A stretch of DNA of 64,000 nucleotides from Piezodorus guildinii (Eukaryota > Arthropoda > Insecta > Hemiptera > Pentatomidae), in the NCBI GenBank assembly GCA_023052935.1, contig CM041297.1, positions 46,748,417 to 46,812,416 of the forward strand. The letters are read 5' to 3'. A program made the translations under genes and the position numbers. Under the pieces are notes generated by a model, which made no database searches, was not told where the DNA came from, and saw only the letters and a program-made list of their open reading frames with translations. Positions within the stretch are counted from its first letter, which is position 1. Each line of letters opens with the position of its first letter. Below, one piece after another: positions 10,160 through 19,539 of this stretch.

Positions 10160-11799
10160 TACAGTGAGTGTCAAAAGTATTCGGAATTCACTATTATTCT
10201 GTAATTCACTTGTTGTTAACTTATTTTTTATGTTTTTTAAAGAGTTGTTACCCACTTTATAATGTTAGGAGGAAGGTATACAATAGCTAAAACCAAAAAT
10301 TATGACAATAATTATTTTACTTTTAACGTTTTGAACGTTTATTTACGAAAAAATTAAAAATAGAGTATGTTAATGGTGTCAAAAGTATTCGGAATTTCGT
10401 GGTTTCCTTGTTATATTAGTGCAGCGATCATAAACAAACATCCTGTTGGTAAAAACTTTTGTATAATTATAGATTTTAGCCACCTAGGAATTGATCTTAC
10501 TAATTAATTGATTGTTTGGTGTGAAATAATATACCTCTCAAGCTCTTACTGTTTCTTGAGGCCATTTTTATTTTGAATATCGTATTTCCTGATTTTCCTT
10601 TTTAGTAAGACCCAAAAATAGTTAATTAAATTTGAAAGAAATAATGGAAGAGGCATTTCGAGAACTGTTTGATAATTTTGCAGCAACTAAATATGAATAG
10701 ATAACGTATATATGTCCAGAGTCATGGTCGCGAGCATGTTAATAATTTGATTTATTCCTAATTTTTCTTCTATTTTTAATTCTGGCTCTCCATACTTGAA
10801 AAATACACAAACCTATCAATAATTCTGTCCATGAATCCAATGTTATCAAACTTTTTCAAAGAAAAACGCACGTAATTGTCACTGACCGCTCAAGATGTTT
10901 TATTATGGCATACTAAATTCTTTATTTGGTTTCCTCTAAACCATAATCTTTTCATAAGAACCATGTATTTTAGTATGGGAGTCATCTGTAAACATTTTAA
11001 TTCACCAACCTTCTCTTTAAAAAATGTTACAAACATTCAGCCTATTCTCTTATTTCCTTGCCTGCTGATAGACGTTTTCCGTACTTCTTGTACTATGTTT
11101 TCCTTTTCGTAAAATTTTTTTAGAACGCAGCGAACAGTTGAAAAACTTATTGTGTAACCAGAAGTTCTGAAAAATTCATAAATAAGCTAAGGTTTACTCA
11201 TTTGAGGTATTGTTTTCTTATTTGATGAATAATCAGTCTTTCAGTTTTAACATTTAATATTTTTTAGACGCTTACTTTTTGCTTTTATATTTTATTATTA
11301 TATTATCTACACTGTACATAGCCATCCATATATTCTTATCAATTTTTTTCAACATCTCAACTATTTCTTTTTAGTGTTAACGTGTGAACGTGGTAAAATT
11401 ATTCGAGGGCGTTGTACGATCGTTGCGTTTTTATTTTAGGGCCTTATTTTAAAAAGAAATTTTTTAATGGTTGGGTATATATTACATGAGAGAGGAGGAT
11501 TGCTAATTACATAAAATTATGTCGAAGATTGGTGAGAATATTAAAATTTGAAACCATTAAACAACAGGATATTACGATTTCCGAATACTTTTGACACTGA
11601 ACGATCTTGTAATTTTACATTATTAATCGGATATTTTTAAAAACAATAAACTTTTCGGTTATCTGGTCAGTGATTTTCCTTTATGGGAGCCTCTTTTAAA
11701 GATTTGGTAGGGAAAAAGAATTTATATAAATTAATAGTTGTGAAATATACTTATTAAACGAAAAGAAATACAATTCAGAATACTTTGACACTCACTGTA
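10160..11799. mobile_element. Tc1-like transposon of IR/DR type, decayed
   Basis: Outer inverted repeats CAGTGAGTGTCAAAAGTATT (left) and the complement of CAGTGAGTGTCAAAGTATT (right) lie 1.64 kb apart with TA at each edge. A second pair with the same GTGTCAAAAGTATTCGGAA core lies inside at about 10377 and 11580. This is the IR/DR layout of Tc1 relatives, in which each end carries two transposase binding sites. No convincing transposase frame survives. Confidence 0.78.
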
Positions 11800-12010
11800 T
11801 ATAAAACCCGTTTGGGGATGAGCGGCTTGGAAGAGGAAGAGCTTCGTAGAAATTCCGCTAGGATGCTCTCGCTAGCGTGACAATGCGCCCTCTCTCTAGA
11901 TGCTCCTAACATCAAGAGGCTAAACCTTTTAGTAACCTCTTGAATAGTGTTGTATTGATGAGGAGTTTGAGGCCAAGATTTGATTGTATCCATAAAAATT
12001 AAAACTTGTT
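11800..12010 (+). promoter_or_regulatory. upstream region of the ARH3-like gene
   Basis: Short GC-richer stretch between the Tc1 end and the ARH3-like start codon, so the likely promoter. 11840-11872 is the inverted copy of the block found upstream of the MADF-BESS gene. No TATA box recognised. Confidence 0.35.
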
Positions 12011-12180
12011 ATGTCAGGTTTTGTGATGAGGGGCACTGCCCCAACAGTTGATAAGTTTAAGGTGCCCTTGTTGGTGCTTTGCTTGGAGACTGCCTGGGAG
12101 CTCCCTATGAAGGTGAAGAAGACCCTCAGCCTGAGGCTCTCAAGAATATTTTAATGGCATGCAAACCCCTTCCTCTAATG
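12011..12180 (+). CDS. ADPRS: ADP-ribosylhydrolase ARH3-like, exon 1 (frameshifted)
   Basis: ARH3 removes ADP-ribose from serine and breaks down poly(ADP-ribose) in nucleus and mitochondria, using two Mg ions. The ATG at 12011 begins MSGFVMRGTAPTVDKFK. The conserved block that should follow (GALVGALLGDCLGAPYEG) is open only one base away: a G seems missing at 12059-12062, where AAGTTTAAGGTGCC would need one more base. The exon ends at a GTTAGT donor, and joining exon 2 in phase needs another single-base change near the AAACCCC run at about 12161-12168. All other exons and motifs are well preserved. Confidence 0.8.
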
Positions 12181-12253
12181 GTTAGTTTTCATCTATTCTG
12201 ACAGTTTTAGAAGATTTCTTGGGATGGAATTACATTTCTGATTCTGTTTTTAG

Positions 12254-12353
12254 GCTCTTTCAAAAAATATACTGATGACACTGCTATGACTCTAGGAATA
12301 TTGGAATCATTTGTAGAATTAGGTTGTTTTGATGCAAGAGACATTGCAAACAG
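12254..12353 (+). CDS. ADPRS: ARH3-like, exon 2
   Basis: Bounded by TTTTTAG and an AG/GTGAAA donor. Encodes SFKKYTDDTAMTLGILESFV, then ELGCFDARDIANR. YTDDT is the first metal-binding motif of the ADP-ribosylglycohydrolase fold; its two Asp residues bind Mg. Splices in phase to exon 3 (AG/G gives Arg). Confidence 0.9.
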
Positions 12354-12439
12354 GTGAAAACCTTAGTAAGTAGTTTTGAAATATCATTACTTTATAAAGT
12401 GGTGTTAAAAGCAAATGCTAATTATGTTCAATGATGTAG

Positions 12440-12740
12440 GTTTGTTACTAATTATTTTCGAGAACCAAGGAGAGGCTATGGAGAAAGTGTTGTTGCAGTA
12501 TTTCGGAAACTTCGCTACATTTTGAATACTACAAACAAATCCAATTCTGAGACAGATATTTGGAAGCCTGCCCAAGAGCAATTCAATGGTACTGGTTCTT
12601 TAGGGAATGGTGGAGCAATGCGGATTTCCCCTGTAGCTCTTTATTGTTACTCTGACCATAAGCTGTTGCTTACTACTGCTGAAAAATGTACAAAATTAAC
12701 TCATACTCACAAACTGGGAGTTAATGGTGCCCTGTTACAG
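12440..12740 (+). CDS. ADPRS: ARH3-like, exon 3
   Basis: A 301-nt exon encoding RFVTNYFREPRRGYGESVV, then GTGSLGNGGAMRISPVAL and AEKCTKLTHTHKLGVNGALLQ. GNGGAMR is the ligand-binding loop and THTHKLG the His-containing helix region of ARH3. Both splice sites are standard (GATGTAG acceptor, CAG/GTTTGT donor). No frame disruption in this exon. Confidence 0.92.
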
Positions 12741-13218
12741 GTTTGTTTCAAGCTATTTATCTTTCTTGTTATCTTTTATTTAAACTCTTAAGATCCAGGC
12801 CTTTTGTCACTCTCCATTTTAGACGAATGTTTGTGATATAGTACTGTGAAAACTACTATGATGGTTAAATTTAATAACTTAGTAATAAACATCCCAATCA
12901 AAGTTAAGTCATGTTCTGATTATTTATGTTACTTTGACAATTAATGAGAGCTAGTTTATTTCATATTTTTGTATATAATTTTTATTTTTATATGTGTTAT
13001 TTTAATTTAAATGATTTAGGAAAATCTTTGTTTGATAATTCATAAAATTTAATTACATTAATTTCTAAATCTATTCAATTTGAATTAGTAAGGTTTTTAT
13101 AGCATAAGGGCTATTTATAACAGTACTGTTTTGAAGATCTTGAGATACCCAGTGCAATTCATATCATATATTGCTAAATAGATAAGGTGTATGGTTTTGC
13201 AAGTTATATTTTATTTTA

Positions 13219-13719
13219 AGGCTGTACTACACGTGAGAGAAGAGGTAGGTGAAAATTGAGAGCAAGAGCTTCTGTTAATTATATTTTACTATATTTTATA
13301 TTATATTAGTTCACGAAAGTACCGGAGAGGTGGAAGGCATAATTAAAAAAAAAAATTTGGATAATAACATCAATTATTAATTTTCAAAAATCCTATATCA
13401 TTAAATATATATATTTTTAAAAATATATCAAAACTAAATGATAAAATAATATCAAAACAAACAATTGAAATATAAACATTATGAAAAAATTGTTTGTTTT
13501 TTTTTTTTAATTTAAAAAATTAAACATTATTCATAATAAAAGTTATTAAAAAAAAAAAAATGATTACGTTTCTCAGAAAGTTCGGTTATAGTATCTTTAT
13601 TATAATATGTTGAAAGTATGTGAGAGTGTATGATAATTCCACTATCACCGACATCACATCAAAGCTACTGACATTTTCATATTTTACTGTCCCCTACTCT
13701 CGGCCGTGCAGTGCAGCCT
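13219..13719. repeat. Harbinger-like MITE in ARH3-like intron 3
   Basis: 501 bp with inverted ends AGGCTGTACTACACG and CGTGCAGTGCAGCCT (one strand) and TTA on both sides (13216-13218 and 13720-13722). A 3-bp TTA/TAA duplication with GG-rich ends fits PIF/Harbinger. No transposase remains. Superfamily assignment is tentative. Confidence 0.62.
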
Positions 13720-13970
13720 TTAGTGATCTCATGTGTGTGTAGCTATTTGTTGTCAGTTGGTAGCTGTTTTTATTAATTAATAGCTATTATCGAATTATGT
13801 TTTGATAAACAGAAACAACCAAAAATACTTCACACATCCAAGATGGTATATATCAGTGATTGCTTGCAAGTAACACATATCAACTTTGTCCTGTTGTAGA
13901 GACTCAAAGAAAACAAAATAATTTAACTCAGATTATAAGTACCGCTGTATGTAGTAAAATTTAAATGACA

Positions 13971-14040
13971 AATTGCTAGATGATTGTAGCAATTGCTAGA
14001 TGATTGTAGCAATGCTAGATGATTGTAGCGATTGCTAGAC
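13971..14040. repeat. 20-bp tandem repeat
   Basis: About 3.4 copies of ATTGCTAGATGATTGTAGCA, one copy with a 1-bp deletion. Intronic minisatellite. Confidence 0.9.
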
Positions 14041-14247
14041 TCTGACATGAACTAATTTTGGTTAAAATGAGATTAAATTTTGAATGATCTAAATAAATGC
14101 TTATGGAGGAAATGTTGACTGTCTAATAAATTAGTTGAGAAGTTGTTTGTGAGTGTTTTCATCAAATAAATCATTCTTGATAAGTAAACTAATTATATTT
14201 GTTTGCCAACGTTTTAAAAACGGCTTGGAGATTCTCTTAGCTAGTCA

Positions 14248-14287
14248 CCCTGATGAAGATATAAAATCAAGGCTGAAACATCGTCCC
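14248..14287 (+). ncRNA. possible decayed hammerhead-like motif
   Basis: Reads CCCTGATGAAGATAT, then GGCTGAAACATCGTC. It has the CUGAUGA box and GAAAC box of the motif at 52634-52674, but stem II does not pair well. Probably a fossil. Confidence 0.3.
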
Positions 14288-14585
14288 ACAAACATAACAA
14301 GTTTGCAAATTAAATGCTGACCACACACCCAACAAACTCATCTTCTTTTGTTTTGTTTTTTTATGCTAGGAAATAATTTAAATTATATTAGGTTTCGAAA
14401 TGAAATTATGATTCATTTCAACCGATCTAGATTGGATGAAAATGAATGTTATCTCAAATGAATTAAAAAGATTAATTAAATTTAGTATTAGTATTTAATA
14501 AAATATTTCCTGGCTTTTGTGAAATAACTTATAAATGAAATATTAGTTTTTGAAGATGGGATTTTAAATTTTTCTTGTTCTGCAG

Positions 14586-14701
14586 GCTCTTGCCGTGCAG
14601 CAGAGCTTGATGTTGGATCCCACTCAGCCTTTCGACACTGATTGCTTCGTCACAGATTTAATTGCGAAAATGGCAGAAATAGAAAGATCAGATGGAAATG
14701 G
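14586..14701 (+). CDS. ADPRS: ARH3-like, exon 4
   Basis: Starts after CTGCAG and ends GG/GTAAGT. Encodes ALAVQQSLMLDPTQPF, then FVTDLIAKMAEIERSDG. This helical part of the ADP-ribosylglycohydrolase fold varies between species. In phase with exons 3 and 5. Confidence 0.88.
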
Positions 14702-14774
14702 GTAAGTTCAAATCTAACATAGTCCAATTAATAATTAATTATTCATAAATATATTCAAAACTGGTTTATTTTAG

Positions 14775-14960
14775 AACTGATACTGACATTGAGATGCCAT
14801 ATGTGGAACAGTTGAAAGTAGTTAAAAATTTACTTGCAGAAGAGGATGTGAGCAATGAAGAAGTTATTGAAAATTTAGGAAATAGCATAAGGGCTCAATA
14901 TTCAGTCCCTACTGCACTATTTGGATTTCTCAGGGCCCAGCACCAATCCCATTTATTGAG
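14775..14960 (+). CDS. ADPRS: ARH3-like, exon 5 (frameshifted)
   Basis: Encodes TDTDIEMPYVEQLKVVKNLL, then EEVIENLGNSIRAQYSVP and TALFGFLRAQ. SVPTALFGFLR is a conserved ARH3 strand/helix. After 14931-14941 the original frame gives HQSHLLR. The frame one base away gives PAPIPFIE and ends at GAG/GTAACA in phase with exon 6, so a single base appears to be missing at the GGGCCCAG run. Confidence 0.85.
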
Positions 14961-14994
14961 GTAACAATTGTATTGATCTTTAATATATATAATA

Positions 14995-15870
14995 TTGGGT
15001 TCTCCAAAAAATAATGCAGAAATTTGGTTTTAAAAGAAAGTTTACATCTGTTTTATTTAATTAAAAATGTTTTATTTAATATGTCTTTGGTAGAGAAAAG
15101 AATTTTTTATCTTTAGAATTGATAAACTCCAAAAATGATTTTATTAATATCCTTTGTAATTACATTTTTTCTTCAGTTTGATATCAAGTTCTAAAAGTTT
15201 TTGGGACGACACACATGAGACATGTTGCCAGGTGTTGTGGTGCCCCAAATGGCCCTGTTCTGATTGACTTAAGATGCCTTCATTATTGCCAATTTTTGAT
15301 GAGTTTCAATAATTAATTTTTACGATGCGGCATTGATGGTTTCTCCAGGATTTAAAAAGCTGTAGTGTATCAAATCACATGAAGCCAACCAAACTATAAC
15401 CATCACCTTTTTTTGATGAGTTAGGAGATTTGGAAAATGTTATGATGCTTCTCCTTTGAGAACATTATCTTATCGTACAATATCCAATTTTTATCACAAG
15501 GGGCAATGCTGGACAGAAAAGGGTCATTTTTGTTTTGACAAAGAAGTCTAGCACAAACTTCATAACACTGTTGTTGTTTTTTTGGCAGTCATTTTTTGTG
15601 TGTGAAACCTAATTTTCAAGCTTTTTAATCGCCTTGAGGTAGTCTGAAACAAAATTATACAAATATCACGCACTTAATCATAGTAAAGACTGAATTATCT
15701 CTTTATATCGCAGCGAATTGCTACAGAGGTAAACAAACATTATCGTTTGGAAGAGGTTTAAGAATTGTTGACATTCATACAGATGAATAATCTAGTAAAC
15801 ATAAAAGATGTATATAGAAGAGTATTTTAAAGAAAACTGAAAATCCTGCATTATTTTATGGACAACCTAA
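14995..15870 (-). mobile_element. mariner element in ARH3-like intron 5
   Basis: 876 bp flanked by TA, with inverted ends TTGGGTTCTCCAAAAAATAA and the complement of TTAGGTTGTCCATAAAATAA. The minus strand still reads IHYSFLNPGETINAAS, then ETHQKLA, a recognisable mariner transposase block between the first and second catalytic aspartates, but with stops and deletions. Dead copy. Confidence 0.85.
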
Positions 15871-16098
15871 TATTTATGTTAGATAAATTTGACCCTTCTA
15901 AAGAGATTTAAAATTAAGGAAACCAAATTTAGTGTTTTTAAACTTTGCTTCAAATGCATTTTTTATTTTATCAGAATGTAGTCCTTAGTTAAAAGGTTTT
16001 TCTTTGCATAAAACTCCGTACATAATGAATTTCAGAAGATAATGAAATTACCAATTTTATAGAGATAGCTTCATTGGATCGGAGCAGATTAGTTTGAA

Positions 16099-16105
<7 letters not shown>

Positions 16106-16129
<24 letters not shown>

Positions 16130-17187
16130 ATTTTATTTATTATAGAGATATTTACAACTGTATTAAAACAAAAAGTACATCAAGTAAATGTGACTGTTCA
16201 CACATGAGATATGGACATGATAGGCGTGAGAAGAATCTACCCATTGGTAGCACTTCAAAGGTTTTTCAGACAAGAAGGTCTCGAGGCCATCGTCATTTCA
16301 GCCGCCTCGGAGGATGATCAGGAATAGAAGGAGATGAGATATTGCGGACAAGTGGGTTTGGGTGGAGTGATAATTTGGAGTGAAAGGAAGTATATCTAAT
16401 TCGGGCTAAGTCTGCAACTAATGGGATATTCAGGTCTTTGTGGATTATTTTATTGGTGACAAAGTAAGGGGCATTTAGGATCTTTCGGAGGATTTTGGAT
16501 TGCAAGGATTGGATGCGTGAGGAATTTGATGGCTTGGTGGATCCCCATAGTTCAATTCCATATGTCCAAATAGGCCTAAGTATGGTAATATAAATTAGTT
16601 TTTTGTAGTAGGTGGGAAGTTTTGAACGTTTGTCAAGTAAATGTTGTAATAAGCGATATCTGCGAGCTGTTTCTTGTCGTTTCAGTCTAGTGTGAGGATT
16701 CCAAGTAAGTCGTCTGTCAAGATGCAGTCCAAGGTATCGGATCTGTTCAACTGAGGTGAGTGGAATATTGCCAAAGGATATAGTGGGACAGGCAGACATA
16801 GGTTTGCGGCGCAGGGTAAAGGTAATTTGGTGGGATTTAGTAGGATTTATTTTGATCCTCCACTTTTGACACCATTCTTCAATTGGAAACAATGTGCGAC
16901 TGAAGAGTTTGGGAAGCAATAGTTGGGTCATTGTTTACAGATAACACACATGTGTCATCGCGTATGTAGTGAGGACAGTGCAAGAATGAGTAGGAATATC
17001 AGCTGTATATATGGTATAAAGGATTGGACCCAGGATGCTACCTTGGGGCACACCTGCGTTCTGAGGAAATATGGCGGAGAAGGAAAGGTTATGGTTTACT
17101 TTAAAGGTTCTATCTGTGAGGTAGGAACGGATTAATAAGAAGTAGGTAGGAGGGAGGAAGTGACGAAGTTTGTAGAGCAGTCCTGGA
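16106..17187 (-). mobile_element. jockey-type LINE, 5'-truncated
   Basis: Minus-strand insertion with a T-run (its poly(A) tail) at 16104-16130 and a 12-bp target duplication TTGAATTACTTT at 16094-16105 and 17188-17199. It is 5'-truncated and starts inside the reverse transcriptase. It lies in ARH3-like intron 5, antisense to the gene. The clean duplication suggests a fairly recent event. Confidence 0.9.
16293..16931 (-). pseudogene. jockey reverse transcriptase C-terminal part
   Basis: A 212-residue open frame covering the region after the RT palm: WCQKWRIKINPTKSHQITF, EQIRYLGLHLDRRLTWNPH, KLIYITILRPIWTYGIELWG, then RKILNAPYFVTNKIIH. Just upstream (about 16945-16960) the catalytic Tyr-Ala-Asp-Asp box is broken by one missing G, so TTYA is followed by MTHVCYL and a stop. 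The related copy at 28087-28984 keeps the YADD box. Not functional. Confidence 0.88.
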
Positions 17188-17521
17188 TTGAATTACTTTA
17201 TAGCGAGAACTTAATAACACGTGCTTATAAAAAAGGATGTGTTCATTATAAAAAAATTGATCTTGTATTGCATACATTTGTAAGCTCTATTTTCAGATAT
17301 TGTCTATTTTATCAGATATTAGGGGGAAAGAAGGGGAATTATTTTTCTTGATGAATCTTTCTTAAAATCAATGACTGATTTTTTTATTTTTTATGTAATT
17401 ATTGTAGTGTTATTTCTGATCCAATATTGTTGTTCATAAGACATGTTATTGGAATTAATTGTTTAATTTAATTTATTTGCTGTCAATTTACATTATTCTA
17501 GAATAAACCACCAAAAAGATA

Positions 17522-17652
17522 TTAGGGAGAAATTAATTGGGGGTTTCAGTCATCGAAACACTCCAATTAAGTTAACTTAATGTATTGTGCCAACTTTTTG
17601 GTCCAAATTTGAGGCCATTATTTGCACCCAGAACTAACTTCTCCCCTATCTT
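17522..17652. repeat. MITE related to 1704-1840
   Basis: About 130 bp with inverted ends around GGGAGAA.TTAATT and AACTAACTTCTCCC, and an internal TTAAGTTAACTTAA palindrome like that of the 1704-1840 unit. More diverged. Confidence 0.5.
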
Positions 17653-17839
17653 TATGTTATAGTTAGTTTTCTTATCTCATCCCTGACCTAACATGATCAT
17701 CTGGATCAAATTAAGACCACAAATTATAACGTGCCAGTTATACAAATTTTTCCCAGAATTAATAAAGTTCTTCATAATTCTGTGATTCTTATTTAGTTAA
17801 TAAGCAGTGCTATTTATTTATTATTATTTCGTTTTTTAG

Positions 17840-18058
17840 ACGAAAAACAAGTTCACAAGAACCCTCCAGTATTGTATTTCATTGGGAGGAGATACAGACA
17901 CTATAGCTTCTATGGCAGGAGCTATATCAGGCGCTTACCACGGCTACGAGTACATCAATAAGGATCTCCAGTTGCGTTGTGAAGCTGTCGAGGAGATTAA
18001 GAACTTGGCTGAACAATTATATTCAATAGCGCCCTCACCTTCTCAAAATCAAACCTAG
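17840..18058 (+). CDS. ADPRS: ARH3-like, exon 6 and stop
   Basis: Follows a T-rich acceptor (GTTTTTTAG). Encodes TKNKFTRTLQYCISLGG, then DTDTIASMAGAISGAYHGYE, and ends SPSQNQT-stop at 18056-18058. GGDTDT carries the second pair of metal-binding Asp residues plus the Thr of the ADP-ribosylglycohydrolase family; SMAGAISGAYHG is the conserved C-terminal helix. The start phase fits exon 5 only in its shifted frame. No polyadenylation signal can be assigned firmly downstream. Confidence 0.92.
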   Translation, partial: TKNKFTRTLQYCISLGGDTDTIASMAGAISGAYHGYEYINKDLQLRCEAVEEIKNLAEQLYSIAPSPSQNQT

Positions 18059-18299
18059 TTTTATTTTGTTATCAAATACAATTAATATTAGCAAATAGCT
18101 TGTTGCTGTTTTGTCTTATTTTTGAAAAATTCCCTTATTCATCTTTTATTATTCTTTCCCAACTTGTTGATTATTTACTTTGAAAAATGATGACTGTGGT
18201 CATGTTACACCAATAAGTCTGATATTTTTATTTTCTAACCCATAATTTATTCATACATTGTAATACCTTTATAAAAAAGTAATATAAGTAATAATATCC

Positions 18300-18505
18300 T
18301 GGGTTAAAACCCACAAGTGGCCCTAGGATTTTTTAATGGTACTAAAAAATCCTTAGTTATGCTGTCCTTCTGAGGGGATGTTAAAAGGTGGACCCAAGCC
18401 TGGTACTCCTTAAAGATCTCTATCCTAATTTAACCTGGATAGAAAAAAATTAGGACTCCCACAGTATCATGGTCTGATAAGCCACAGCAGCATAAAGGAC
18501 TTTAA
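18300..18505 (+). repeat. SINE fragment (family 2)
   Basis: Shares CCCTAGGATTTTTTAATGG, AAAAATCCTTAGTTATGC and AGGACTCCCACAGTA with the inverted, fuller copies at 39947-40210 and 53867-54130. The tRNA-like head is lost. Confidence 0.7.
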
Positions 18506-18544
18506 ATAATCATTAAGACAGCAGCACTTCCTAACAAACTATGA

Positions 18545-19110
18545 ACAGTCACAAGGAAAACCTCCGTCCGTAATAGACAACGATGTCCTCAAACATACAG
18601 TAGAAGGAAACCCCTACCAAACAGTTAAAGCACTCTCAGCACAACTAAATGCAAGTGCATCTACCGTTTCCAGACATTTAAAGTGTATTGGGAAAGTAAA
18701 AAAGCTCGATACATGGGTACCTCACGATCTCACTGAGCGGCAGCAAGACCCCATGTTTTAAAACATACCGTGCAAAAATTGAAAAACTGGGCTACGAAGT
18801 TCTTCTGTACCCACCATATTCTCTCGACTTTTCTCCAACAGATTACCACCTGTTCAGGAATTTAGACAACTTCGTCAAAGGAAAACTTTTTGAAAATGAT
18901 GATCAAGTGAAAAGTGCATTTTCAGATTTTGTTTCACTTCAAAGCTCAGAGTTTTTCAGTTTGGGGATAAAAAAGTTGGTGTCACGTAGGGAAAAATGTG
19001 TAGAAAAAGAAGGTAAATACTTCCAATAAAATTATCTTGTTTTCATATCGTATTTTGAATAAAAATCCTTTATCTTGAAAATAGACATTTCATGTGACAC
19101 AACCCAATGT
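18545..19110 (+). pseudogene. mariner transposase with internal deletion
   Basis: The plus strand reads SVIDNDVLKHTVEGNP, SAQLNASASTVSRHLK, KVKKLDTWVPHDLTERQ, then jumps to LYPPYSLDFSPTDYHLFRN and NFVKGKLFENDDQVKSAF. It has the helix-turn-helix start and the third catalytic block (YSLDFSPTDYH) of SETMAR-like mariners, but about 400 nt including the first two catalytic aspartates is missing. The right inverted repeat ends near 19110 (TGTGACACAACCCA). Confidence 0.85.
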
Positions 19111-19525
19111 CTATTAATATTTGATATCTGGATGAATTATTTGGTTTTGTGGAGTACTCAATACTCAATCAATTTTAGATCGCAAGCACAGTACTCAATT
19201 TATTTAACTAAATCAGACATCGATTTAGGATTGTGATGTTGGTTTTTGCTGGATCCAGAACTAGAAAAACCAATTGATCTCGTAAAATTTAATAATTTAT
19301 TTTACACATACCAGTTATTCTGGTTTTATTTTCATGTTAAGTGCCTCGTAAAACCTAATAATGCAACATTCTTACTTTCATGTTTGAGATCGTGATCGTA
19401 AAAAAATTCTAAACCAAGTTTAAAACGGAAATACACGTTTTAATGTGCCCTGGCTTTAAAAAAACATATCTTCTATAATGTTCTATATATGCGTGTTTGT
19501 TAGATTTAAGATCACATCACTGACT
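19111..19525. other. AT-rich spacer
   Basis: No gene or repeat boundary recognised up to the target duplication of the RTE element. Confidence 0.45.
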
Positions 19526-19539
19526 ATTAATTATACATA

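Noticed and set aside
13971..14040. Possible CRISPR-like array
   Set aside because: Adjacent 20-bp repeats without spacers in a eukaryotic intron; a minisatellite.
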